A stretch of DNA of 7,026 nt, taken from assembly GCA_004557285.1 (NCBI GenBank), contig SFEK01000109.1:1-7026 (forward strand), in the 5' to 3' direction. The stretch's first letter is position 1. Each line of letters begins with the position of its first letter. Below are positions 1-6,142 of the stretch, in pieces. Under the pieces are notes generated by a model. The model searched no databases, was not told where the DNA came from, and saw only the letters and a program-made list of their open reading frames with translations. Source of the stretch: Bacteroidales bacterium (GTDB lineage Bacteria > Bacteroidota > Bacteroidia > Bacteroidales > Bacteroidaceae). The translations under genes were made by a program, and so were the position numbers.

Positions 1-393
1 GTATTCCATGTGAAGCAAGCCGAGGATGTGCAGGCCGTGAAGGATTGTGTCAAAGGTCTGGCCTTTGACAAGTGGGCAGACAAGTTGCGCACCACCTTCA
101 ACAGCGACTCTGTACTGAGAATACGCGTGGAGAAGGGAATATTCAAGAAAGGCGACAACGCCTTCGTTGACCGCATGGTGTTCAACGTGGATACCATTGG
201 CCGCCCCATCAAGAATTACCCCATCACCGATGTCTATGGCAAGACGCTGAAAAAGCCTGAAAACTTTGAAGACGTGCGCGGTCTGGTGACTGCCGACTAC
301 CAAGACATGCTGGAGAAACAGTGGGTGGAAGCCCTTAGAAAGAAATATACCTTTGAAGTCTATCGAGAAGAGCTGGAGAAGGTGAACAGATAG
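1..393 (+). CDS. Peptidyl-prolyl isomerase (PpiC/SurA type), C-terminal part, 5' truncated
   Basis: Only the last 130 codons are in the window. The reading frame is open from base 1 and ends at TAG 391-393, so the GTG at base 10 is very unlikely to be the start. The visible protein has no catalytic parvulin core. It matches from memory the C-terminal tail of Bacteroidota periplasmic PpiC-type isomerases, with the stretch DVRGLVTADYQDMLEKQWVE followed by ALRKKY near the end (visible residues about 91-116). That tail is thought to pack with the chaperone module and to assist folding of outer-membrane proteins in the periplasm. The gene lies 12 nt upstream of a second SurA-like gene on the same strand, which supports a tandem isomerase operon. 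The family call rests on recognition of the tail and on context, because the N-terminal and PPIase domains are outside the window. Confidence 0.8.
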   Translation, partial: VFHVKQAEDVQAVKDCVKGLAFDKWADKLRTTFNSDSVLRIRVEKGIFKKGDNAFVDRMVFNVDTIGRPIKNYPITDVYGKTLKKPENFEDVRGLVTADYQDMLEKQWVEALRKKYTFEVYREELEKVNR

Positions 394-405
394 AATCCCC
401 AAAAC

Positions 406-1872
406 ATGATGAGAAAAATAAGCAAAGCGGCAGTCGGCGTGGTGGCCATCATGGCATTGCTGGCAAACATCAATGCCATGCCTGTGGGCCATTTCCGCAA
501 CGGCGACGACAATGACAGTGTAAAGACCAACAGTGCCAAGACCGACACGCTGACAGAGGCTCCCCACGAGGAGAGCGTCATCGACGAGGTGATCTGGGTG
601 GTTGGCGACGAGCCTATCCTGCTCTCTGACGTGGAAGCCATGCGCATGCAAGGTGAAATGGAAGGCATGCGCTGGCAGGGCGACCCCGACTGTAGCATTC
701 CTGAACAGATTGCCGTGCAGAAACTCTTCCTGCACCAGGCCGAGATTGACAGTATTGAAGTGAGCGAGGCCGAAGTGTCACAGGGTGTGGAAAGGCAAAT
801 CAACTACTGGATACAGATGATACCCGGAGGCACCAAGGAGAAGCTGGAAGAATACAAGAACATGAGCATCACCGACATCAGACGCTCATTGCACGACGAC
901 TACCGGAACCGCATGCTTATTGAAAGGGAAAGGGAAAAACTGGTGGAAGACATAACCGTGTCGCCAGCTGATGTGCGCAAGTATTTCAGTACGCTGCCGG
1001 AAGACAGTCTTCCCATCATCCCCACCGAGGTGGAAGTGCAGATCATCACCCGTACACCCAAGGTGGAGACTGCAGAAATCAACCGCATCAAGGACGAATT
1101 GCGCGAATACACCGACCGTGTGACCAAAGGCGAGACATCGTTTGCCACACTGGCACGACTGTATTCTGAAGACCCGGGAACGGCACGCCTTGGAGGTGAG
1201 TTTGACGACTATGTGGGCAGAGGCATGCTCGACCCTGCATTTGCCAATGTGGCCTTCAACCTGACCGACCCCAAGAAAATCTCCAAGATTGTAGAAACCG
1301 AATTTGGTTTCCATATCATTCAGTTGATAGACAAGCGAGGAGACAAAATCAAGGTGCGCCATATCCTGCGCAAACCGTCAATCACCAAGGAAGCCATCAA
1401 CAAGGCCTCCATGCAGCTCGACTCCATCGCCATGGACATACGTGCAGGCAAGTTCACCTTTGAAGAAGCAGCCACCTACATCTCTGACGACAAAGACACG
1501 CGCAACAACAACGGACTGATGGCCAACAGCACCGAAGAAGGCCGCACCAGCAAGTTCCAGATGCGCAACCTGCCTACCGAGGTGGCAAGAGTGGTTGACA
1601 CGCTCAAGGTGGGACAAGTGTCGGCACCGTTCAAGATGATCAGCGAGAAAAACGGGAAGACACTCTGCGCCATCGTCAAACTGAAAAGCAGAGTGGAAAC
1701 CCACCGAGCCACCATCACCGAGGATTTCCAGGCCATGCGCGACATTGTGCTGGCCAAGCGAAAAGAAGAGTTTGTGAAAGAATGGATCAAGGATAAAATC
1801 AAGAAAACCTATATCCGCATCAACGACAGGTACAAGAACTGTAACTTTGAATACCAAGGCTGGGTTAAATGA
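406..1872 (+). CDS. SurA-like periplasmic peptidyl-prolyl isomerase/chaperone with two parvulin-type domains
   Basis: This is a complete 488-residue protein. Residues 1-24 form a signal peptide (basic start MMRKISK, then a hydrophobic core, likely cut after INA), so it is exported to the periplasm. Residues about 57-195 form a helical SurA_N-like chaperone region beginning with VIDEVIWVVGDEPILLSDVE. Residues about 207-310 are a first parvulin/rotamase domain (LARLYSEDPGTARLGGEF, then GFHIIQL at 301-307). Residues about 315-428 are a second, more divergent parvulin-like domain opening with VRHILRKP. A charged C-terminal helix follows (440-468). By family knowledge such proteins escort unfolded beta-barrel proteins to the outer membrane. 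ATG at 406 is directly followed by a second ATG at 409, and either could start. There is no Shine-Dalgarno, only an A-rich leader, as usual in Bacteroidota. The stop overlaps the next start as ATGA. Domain 1 lacks the first catalytic histidine and domain 2 lacks the second. Confidence 0.93.
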   Translation: MMRKISKAAVGVVAIMALLANINAMPVGHFRNGDDNDSVKTNSAKTDTLTEAPHEESVIDEVIWVVGDEPILLSDVEAMRMQGEMEGMRWQGDPDCSIPEQIAVQKLFLHQAEIDSIEVSEAEVSQGVERQINYWIQMIPGGTKEKLEEYKNMSITDIRRSLHDDYRNRMLIEREREKLVEDITVSPADVRKYFSTLPEDSLPIIPTEVEVQIITRTPKVETAEINRIKDELREYTDRVTKGETSFATLARLYSEDPGTARLGGEFDDYVGRGMLDPAFANVAFNLTDPKKISKIVETEFGFHIIQLIDKRGDKIKVRHILRKPSITKEAINKASMQLDSIAMDIRAGKFTFEEAATYISDDKDTRNNNGLMANSTEEGRTSKFQMRNLPTEVARVVDTLKVGQVSAPFKMISEKNGKTLCAIVKLKSRVETHRATITEDFQAMRDIVLAKRKEEFVKEWIKDKIKKTYIRINDRYKNCNFEYQGWVK

Positions 1873-3563
1873 CGATCAACAAACACATCAAACGAATGTT
1901 CCAGGGGCATAGGTTACTCATCATGGTTAGCCTATGCCTTTTTGGATTAAGTATAGTACAGTCGAGGCAGGCACCCAAAAAACGCCGGCAGAAAACTGCA
2001 GAGCGGGTGTATCTGGAACATGCCGACATGTTGCGCTACAACCAGTATGGCAACAACCCGATGGCGCAGGTGCTCACCGGCAATGTGGCATTCAGGCACC
2101 AAGGGGCACGCTTGTTCTGCGACAGCGCATACTTCTATCAAGAGTCCAACTCGTTCAAGGCATTTGGACATGTAAGGATGTATCAGGGAGACACCCTGTC
2201 GCTGTTCAGCGACTATGCCTGGTACGACGGCAACGACCAGATGGCAGAGGCACGGCACAACGTGGTGCTGAAACACAGGGGCACCAAACTCTATACCGAC
2301 AGTCTGAACTTTGACCGTCTTTACGGTGTGGGCTATTTCTTTGAAGGAGGCAAGATGGTGGACAAAAACAATGTGCTGGTGTCTGACTGGGGCGAATATG
2401 ACACGGAAACCCGCAAGGCAGTGTTCAACTACAGTGTCAATCTGAAAAATCCGAAATTCGTACTCACCACCGACACGTTGCACTACGACACCAGAACATC
2501 AGTGGCACACATCGTGGGCCCCTCTCAAGTGGTGTCGGGCAAGAGCGTCATCCATACCTCATTGGGATATTATAACACCAAGCTCGACAAAGCCAGTCTG
2601 TTCGGACGCTCGGTGCTCACCAACAACGGCAGGGAGATCACAGGCGACAGTCTGTTCTATAACGAGAAGACAGGCATCAGCCAGGGCTTCGGCAACGTGG
2701 TCTATAAAGACACGCTGAACAAAAACGAACTGGATGCCGACTACTTCTGGTACAACGAGCAGACAGGATTTGCCTTTGCCACAGACAAAGCGGTGATGAA
2801 GGAATACTCACAGAAAGACACGCTCTATCTGCATGCCGACACCATGAAGGTATATACCTTCAATATCAACACCGACTCCGTCTTCCGTCGTGCCCACTGC
2901 TACAACCATGTAAGGGCCTACCGCACCGACGTGCAGGCGGTGTGCGACTCTCTGGTATATTGCACCAAAGACTCATGCCTTACGATGTACAAAGACCCCA
3001 TCACCTGGAACGGCAACCGACAACTGTTGGGAGAGGTCATCGAGGCCTACATGAAAGATTCGGTCATCGACCGCGTGCATGTCATCAATCAGGCCCTGTC
3101 AGTGGAACAACTGGAAGACAGCATACACTTCAACCAAATCTCGGCCAAAGATATGTATGGATTCTTTGACAACGGCGAAATACGCAAGACAGAGGCCATA
3201 GGCAATGTGCTGGCCGCCTATTTCATGCAAGACGACAAGGACAGTTCGCTGATGAGCATGGCCTATATCGAGACTGACACCATGCGCATGTTCATGCGCG
3301 ACCGTCAGCTACAGCGCATCTGGGCCTGCAAGCACAACAGTGTGATGTATCCCATCACCCAGATTCCTCCCGTCAAGTCGAAACTGCCTGCCTTCGCATG
3401 GTTCGACTATATCCGCCCCCGCAACAAGGACGACATCTTTGAATGGAGGGGAAAAGAGCGTGGAACGGAACTGAAGACCATACAACGCCACTCGGCACCA
3501 TTGCAATACATCAATGCCGGAAAGGTGTCATCCACTGAGGATAAAACCACAACGACACCTTAA
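1869..3563 (+). CDS. OstA/LptA-like periplasmic protein (long Bacteroidota form), probable LPS transport or assembly
   Basis: The protein has 564 residues, about three times the length of E. coli LptA. Residues 14-31 form a hydrophobic signal peptide or membrane anchor (HRLLIMVSLCLFGLSIV), unusually followed by a basic stretch (APKKRRQK). Residues about 45-330 carry the OstA pattern: repeated beta-strand pairs with a recurring Asp-(Ser/Thr)-x-x-(Tyr/Phe) motif, for example CDSAYFY (84), TDSLNFD (143), TDTLHYD (201), GDSLFYN (259) and CDSLVYC (359), spaced about 29-36 residues apart. In LptA/LptD-N proteins such strands form a slotted beta-jellyroll that carries LPS across the periplasm. The exact job of this long form is inferred. 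Residues 340-500 continue similar strands less regularly, and the tail (550-564) is Ser/Thr-rich. It overlaps the SurA-like gene by 4 nt (ATGA), suggesting coupled translation, which fits a shared role in outer-membrane assembly. Confidence 0.88.
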   Translation: MTINKHIKRMFQGHRLLIMVSLCLFGLSIVQSRQAPKKRRQKTAERVYLEHADMLRYNQYGNNPMAQVLTGNVAFRHQGARLFCDSAYFYQESNSFKAFGHVRMYQGDTLSLFSDYAWYDGNDQMAEARHNVVLKHRGTKLYTDSLNFDRLYGVGYFFEGGKMVDKNNVLVSDWGEYDTETRKAVFNYSVNLKNPKFVLTTDTLHYDTRTSVAHIVGPSQVVSGKSVIHTSLGYYNTKLDKASLFGRSVLTNNGREITGDSLFYNEKTGISQGFGNVVYKDTLNKNELDADYFWYNEQTGFAFATDKAVMKEYSQKDTLYLHADTMKVYTFNINTDSVFRRAHCYNHVRAYRTDVQAVCDSLVYCTKDSCLTMYKDPITWNGNRQLLGEVIEAYMKDSVIDRVHVINQALSVEQLEDSIHFNQISAKDMYGFFDNGEIRKTEAIGNVLAAYFMQDDKDSSLMSMAYIETDTMRMFMRDRQLQRIWACKHNSVMYPITQIPPVKSKLPAFAWFDYIRPRNKDDIFEWRGKERGTELKTIQRHSAPLQYINAGKVSSTEDKTTTTP

Positions 3564-3599
3564 GCCCCGTCATTGCAACCAACAAACGAACATACAACA

Positions 3600-5438
3600 A
3601 TGAGCGATATCATACAATTACTTCCCGACGCTGTGGCCAACCAGATTGCCGCAGGCGAGGTGATACAAAGGCCTGCATCCGTAGTGAAAGAACTGGTGGA
3701 GAATGCTGTTGATGCCCAGGCAACAACCATCAATGTGCTGGTGGTGGATGCCGGACGCACCAGCATACAGGTGATTGACAACGGCAAAGGCATGTCGGAA
3801 ACGGATGCCCGTCTGTCGTTTGAACGACATGCCACATCAAAAATCAGCAAGGCCAGCGACTTGTTCAACCTGCACACGATGGGATTTCGCGGCGAGGCAC
3901 TGGCCTCGATTGCCGCAGTGGCACAAGTGGAACTCAAGACACGCACTGCCAACGATGAGATAGGCACGCACCTGTCTATCGCAGGTTCCAAGTTTGTTGG
4001 CCAGGAAGCAGTCTCTTGTCCTGTAGGCAGCAACTTCTCGGTGGAAAACATCTTCTATAATGTTCCTGCCCGCAGAAAATTCTTGAAGTCTAATGCCACA
4101 GAGCTGAACAACATCCTTGCCGCATTTGAGCGCATCGTGTTGGTTTATCCACAAATACACTTCACCTTCCACAACAATGGTACAGAGATGCTCAACCTGC
4201 GCCAGGGAAGCACACGCCAACGCATCATCGAAGTATTCGGCAAACGCCTCAACCAGGATTTGCTGCCACTGCAGGTTGAAACGAGCATCTGCAAGATTAC
4301 AGGATTCATAGGCAAACCAGAGTCGGCACGCAAGAAGTCGGCACATCAATATTTCTTCGTCAACCAACGCTACATGAAGCACCCCTACTTCCACAAGGCG
4401 GTGATGATGGCCTTCGAGCGACTGGTGCCCCAAGGAGAGCAAGTGCCCTACTTCATCTATTTTGAAGTAAACCCTGAAGATATCGATGTGAACATCCATC
4501 CCACCAAAACGGAAATCAAGTTTGAGAACGAGCAAACCATCTGGCAAATCCTGACGGCTGCCGTCAAAGACACCTTGGGACGTTTCAACGACATCCCATC
4601 CATTGACTTTGACACAGAAGGAAAGCCCGAAATACCGGTATTTGACAGCAACAACCTGTTCTCTTCGTCACCCGACCTGCATGTCAACCTGCAATACAAC
4701 CCCTTCAAGCAGTCGTCTGCAAACGTACAAGGCGACATCAGGCAGCCGAAGATTCCCGACAACTGGGAACAGCTGTACGGGGGAGCCATGGAAGAAGAGC
4801 CACCGTCAGACAATATAGAGAGCAACCTGTTCTCCACAACGGGCACAACACAGGATGGCACCAACAACATGGAGGAAAAATCTCCTGCCCATTACCAGTA
4901 TAAAGGGCGTTTTATCATGACTGCCGTAAAATCGGGACTGATGATTATCGACCAATATCGCGCGCATGTGCGTATCTTATATGAAAAGTATATGACACAG
5001 ATGACCAACAGAAATGGCAGCACACAAAAGACACTATTCCCAGAGCTCGTTTCATTCAGTCCGTCGGAGTGCGTCAGCCTGCAGGCCATTATGCCCGAAC
5101 TGGCCTTATTGGGTTTCGACCTTCAGTCGCTTGGAGGCGGCAGCTATTCGCTCAATGGAGTGCCCGCCGACCTGGAGGGAATTGACATGGTGAGACTGCT
5201 GCACGACATGGTGACAGACGCCACACAGACGGGTATCTCTGCCCATGAAAAAATCAACAGCGTATTGGCATTGCAGATGGCGCGCAGTGCGGCAATTCCA
5301 TACGGTCAGGTGTTGAGCAATGCAGAAATGGAGAGTTTGGTCAACGAACTTTTCACCTGTCAGGATGTCAACCATACTCCTGACGGCAAAACCATACTTT
5401 CTATCCTGAAGCAGACAGATATTGAGGCTTTATTCTGA
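3600..5438 (+). CDS. mutL: DNA mismatch repair protein MutL
   Basis: MutL links mismatch recognition by MutS to downstream strand removal. With the ATG at 3600 the protein has 612 residues, close to E. coli MutL (615). I prefer this start over the in-frame TTG at 3573 because family proteins begin just before LLPDAVANQIAAGEV. The N-terminal GHKL ATPase is intact: RPASVVKELVENAVDA with catalytic E31 and Mg-binding N35, DNGKGM (60-65), GFRGEAL (95-101), and the second-domain motif DVNIHPTKTEIKF with lysine at 303. A low-complexity linker spans about 335-430, and the C-terminal dimerisation domain spans about 432-612. There the endonuclease motif DQHA(x)2E(x)4E reads DQYRAHVRILYE (451-462), and the usual CPHGRP-like metal motif appears as HTPDGK (592-597), so nuclease activity is doubtful. 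The gene follows the OstA-like gene by 36 nt with no visible promoter, and the leader is A-rich without Shine-Dalgarno. Identity is very secure. Confidence 0.97.
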   Translation: MSDIIQLLPDAVANQIAAGEVIQRPASVVKELVENAVDAQATTINVLVVDAGRTSIQVIDNGKGMSETDARLSFERHATSKISKASDLFNLHTMGFRGEALASIAAVAQVELKTRTANDEIGTHLSIAGSKFVGQEAVSCPVGSNFSVENIFYNVPARRKFLKSNATELNNILAAFERIVLVYPQIHFTFHNNGTEMLNLRQGSTRQRIIEVFGKRLNQDLLPLQVETSICKITGFIGKPESARKKSAHQYFFVNQRYMKHPYFHKAVMMAFERLVPQGEQVPYFIYFEVNPEDIDVNIHPTKTEIKFENEQTIWQILTAAVKDTLGRFNDIPSIDFDTEGKPEIPVFDSNNLFSSSPDLHVNLQYNPFKQSSANVQGDIRQPKIPDNWEQLYGGAMEEEPPSDNIESNLFSTTGTTQDGTNNMEEKSPAHYQYKGRFIMTAVKSGLMIIDQYRAHVRILYEKYMTQMTNRNGSTQKTLFPELVSFSPSECVSLQAIMPELALLGFDLQSLGGGSYSLNGVPADLEGIDMVRLLHDMVTDATQTGISAHEKINSVLALQMARSAAIPYGQVLSNAEMESLVNELFTCQDVNHTPDGKTILSILKQTDIEALF

Positions 5439-5457
5439 TGAAATCAAAAAAAACGAG

Positions 5458-5475
5458 ACTTTTTTACAAAAAAGT
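5458..5475. other. AT-rich palindrome between mutL and the tRNA promoter
   Basis: ACTTTTTT (5458-5465) and AAAAAAGT (5468-5475) are perfect 8-base inverted arms around AC, 19 bases after the mutL stop; in RNA the innermost pair must open. A run of eight A precedes it (5446-5453). The stem has almost no G-C pairs and no separate U tract, so it is a poor classical terminator, although it could weakly stop transcription from mutL. The A and T tracts could equally act as an upstream activating region for the promoter that starts 11 bases later. The role is undecided. Confidence 0.35.
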
Positions 5476-5485
5476 GACTGAAAAA

Positions 5486-5517
5486 TTTGGTGGTATCACA
5501 AAAAAGCCGTACCTTTG
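5486..5517 (+). promoter_or_regulatory. Bacteroidota-type sigma promoter driving the tRNA-Val gene
   Basis: TTTG at 5486-5489 is the -33 element and TACCTTTG at 5510-5517 matches the -7 consensus TAnnTTTG. They are separated by 20 bases, within the known 19-21 range. Initiation is expected a few bases after 5517, about 10-15 bases before the mature tRNA start at 5537, giving a short 5' leader for RNase P to remove. Position directly upstream of a tRNA gene adds weight. Confidence 0.85.
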
Positions 5518-5536
5518 CAACCGCAATCAAGACAAA

Positions 5537-5611
5537 GGGCGTTTAGCTCAGCTGGTTTAGAGCATCTGCCTTACAAGCAGAGGGTCGGCGGTTCGAATCC
5601 GTCAACGCCCA
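5537..5611 (+). tRNA. tRNA-Val, anticodon UAC
   Basis: A full cloverleaf can be folded by hand. The acceptor stem GGGCGTT (5537-5543) pairs with AACGCCC (5604-5610). The D stem is GCTC/GAGC (5546-5549 with 5560-5563). The anticodon stem TCTGC/GCAGA (5565-5569 with 5577-5581) encloses loop CTTACAA, giving anticodon TAC at 5572-5574, which reads valine codons such as GUA. The variable loop is 5 nt. The T stem GGCGG/CCGTC has one G-U pair and encloses TTCGAAT (5592-5598). The discriminator base is A5611. The genome continues CCG, so the CCA end is not encoded and must be added enzymatically. It has its own promoter and terminator and is transcribed alone. Confidence 0.97.
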
Positions 5612-5615
5612 CCGC

Positions 5616-5651
5616 AATCCCGAAACATCAAGTTTCGGGATTTATTTTTTT
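5616..5651 (+). terminator. Rho-independent terminator after tRNA-Val
   Basis: AATCCCGAAAC (5616-5626) and GTTTCGGGATT (5632-5642) form a perfect 11-bp stem with a five-base loop ATCAA. A T-rich tract runs through 5641-5651 (TTT A TTTTTTT). It begins four bases after the mature tRNA end and closes the single-gene transcript. Confidence 0.92.
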
Positions 5652-5741
5652 AGGTTCATCCGGTATTCCGAGTGATGATATATTGCTGCATGATGTAAGT
5701 ATGTCGACTTCGTTGCTGATGTAGTGTAGCCATATTCACCA

Positions 5742-5794
5742 ATTGTTTTACGCCCTGAAGGGGCAGAAGCGTCACTCCATATTTCTGATGAAAC
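5742..5794 (+). repeat. Dispersed hairpin element, copy 1 (long form)
   Basis: The core TACGCCCTGAAGGGGCAG (5749-5766) can form a short GCCC/GGGC hairpin. With a TCACTCCATATTT stretch ending in GATGAAAC it makes a 46-base unit (5749-5794) that matches the unit at 6075-6120 at 40 of 46 positions. Bases 5742-5766 are identical to 6004-6028. The 23-bp tandem array begins at the very next base. Confidence 0.8.
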
Positions 5795-5886
5795 AAAGTT
5801 AGTACTACTGCAATGGCAAAGTTAGTACTACTGCGATGGCAAAGTTAGTACTACTGCGATGGCAAGGTTAGTACTACTGCGATGGC
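5795..5886. repeat. Tandem repeat, four units of 23 bp
   Basis: The units are 5795-5817, 5818-5840, 5841-5863 and 5864-5886. Each begins AA(A/G)GTTAGTACTACTGC and ends C(A/G)ATGGC across the junction. Unit 1 differs from units 2 and 3 by one base (CAATGGC for CGATGGC), units 2 and 3 are identical, and unit 4 has AAGG for AAAG. A degenerate fifth start, AAGGTTGGT, follows at 5887-5895. Every unit carries the hexamer palindrome AGTACT. The period is not a multiple of three and no gene runs through it, so it is a non-coding minisatellite, probably variable in copy number. There are no unique spacers, so it is not a CRISPR array. Confidence 0.95.
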
Positions 5887-5940
5887 AAGGTTGGTCATTC
5901 AAGTTTTGCCACCTCTTTTGGTGAGGGATAAGCGTTTGAG

Positions 5941-5961
5941 TACGCCCTGAAGGGGCAGCAG
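5941..5961 (+). repeat. Dispersed hairpin element, copy 2 (short form)
   Basis: The core TACGCCCTGAAGGGGCAG is followed by CAG. The 21 bases are identical to 6011-6031, and the first 18 match copy 1. It lacks the CACTCCATATTT...GATGAAAC extension of the long form. Confidence 0.8.
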
Positions 5962-6003
5962 TGCACCCTGCGTTTGATGGCCACATAGAGAAAGATCGGA
6001 AAC

Positions 6004-6031
6004 ATTGTTTTACGCCCTGAAGGGGCAGCAG
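6004..6031 (+). repeat. Dispersed hairpin element, copy 3 (short form)
   Basis: It shares the leader ATTGTTT and core TACGCCCTGAAGGGGCAG with copy 1 (25 identical bases, 6004-6028) and the CAG end with copy 2. It runs straight into the larger palindrome at 6039-6057. Confidence 0.8.
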
Positions 6032-6038
6032 AGCATAG

Positions 6039-6057
6039 CCCAGGGCAACGCCCTGGG
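6039..6057. repeat. Palindrome CCCAGGGC-AAC-GCCCTGGG
   Basis: These are perfect 8-bp inverted arms with a three-base spacer, embedded in AGCATAG...TAAGTTGAA. The form resembles the short repetitive palindromes seen between genes in many Bacteroidota genomes. I recall similar sequences but cannot confirm their number here. No T tract follows on either strand, so it is not a standard terminator. Confidence 0.75.
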
Positions 6058-6074
6058 TAAGTTGAAGTGGTCAA

Positions 6075-6120
6075 TACGCCCCGTTGGGGCAAAAGCATCA
6101 CTCCATATTTCGGATGAAAC
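6075..6120 (+). repeat. Dispersed hairpin element, copy 4 (long form, variant core)
   Basis: This is a 46-base unit matching copy 1 at 40 of 46 positions. Three differences lie in the hairpin loop region, where CCTGAAGGGG becomes CCCGTTGGGG; this gives a cleaner GCCCC/GGGGC stem with loop GTT. It ends with the same GATGAAAC, 22 bases short of the stop codon of the minus-strand regulator gene. Confidence 0.8.
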
Positions 6121-6142
6121 CATTTTTAGCCGGTTATGATGG

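Larger units (their letters stand above)
5652..6142. other. Gene-free intergenic region with repeat mosaic
   Basis: About 490 bases between the tRNA terminator and the end of the minus-strand regulator gene hold no credible gene. Bases 5652-5741 show nothing I can name. Bases 5742-6120 are mostly repeats, listed separately: short GC-rich hairpin elements, a four-copy 23-bp tandem repeat and a larger palindrome. The flanking transcripts point toward each other, so the region should contain no promoter needed by either neighbour. Confidence 0.8.

Noticed and set aside
10..393. Short complete gene starting at GTG 10
   Set aside because: The frame is open to the window edge and the product is only the tail of a larger isomerase, so the gene is cut by the window.
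886..1362. Long minus-strand frames inside the SurA-like, OstA-like and mutL genes (for example this one and 1947-2483, 3837-4547)
   Set aside because: They lie opposite clearly conserved coding sequence, show no domain, and are expected antisense shadows of its codon pattern.
3573..3599. TTG at 3573 as the start of mutL
   Set aside because: The family alignment begins at the ATG at 3600, just before LLPDAVANQIAAGEV. The nine extra residues have no family counterpart.
5515..5724. Open frame of 69 codons on the plus strand across the tRNA
   Set aside because: It runs through the whole tRNA-Val gene and its terminator, so it is a chance frame in RNA-coding sequence.
5795..5886. Possible CRISPR array
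   Set aside because: The 23-bp units abut directly without unique spacers, and no cas gene is present.
6047..6053. CAACGCCC-like match to the 3' end of tRNA-Val as a possible attachment site
   Set aside because: The match is only about eight bases, lies inside a palindrome that explains it, and no integrase gene is present.
5895..6101. Open frame of 68 codons on the minus strand that could be called a hypothetical protein
   Set aside because: It consists largely of the dispersed hairpin elements and the GC palindrome read in reverse, has no recognisable domain, and its composition follows the repeats. Similar repeat-derived frames are often misannotated as genes.
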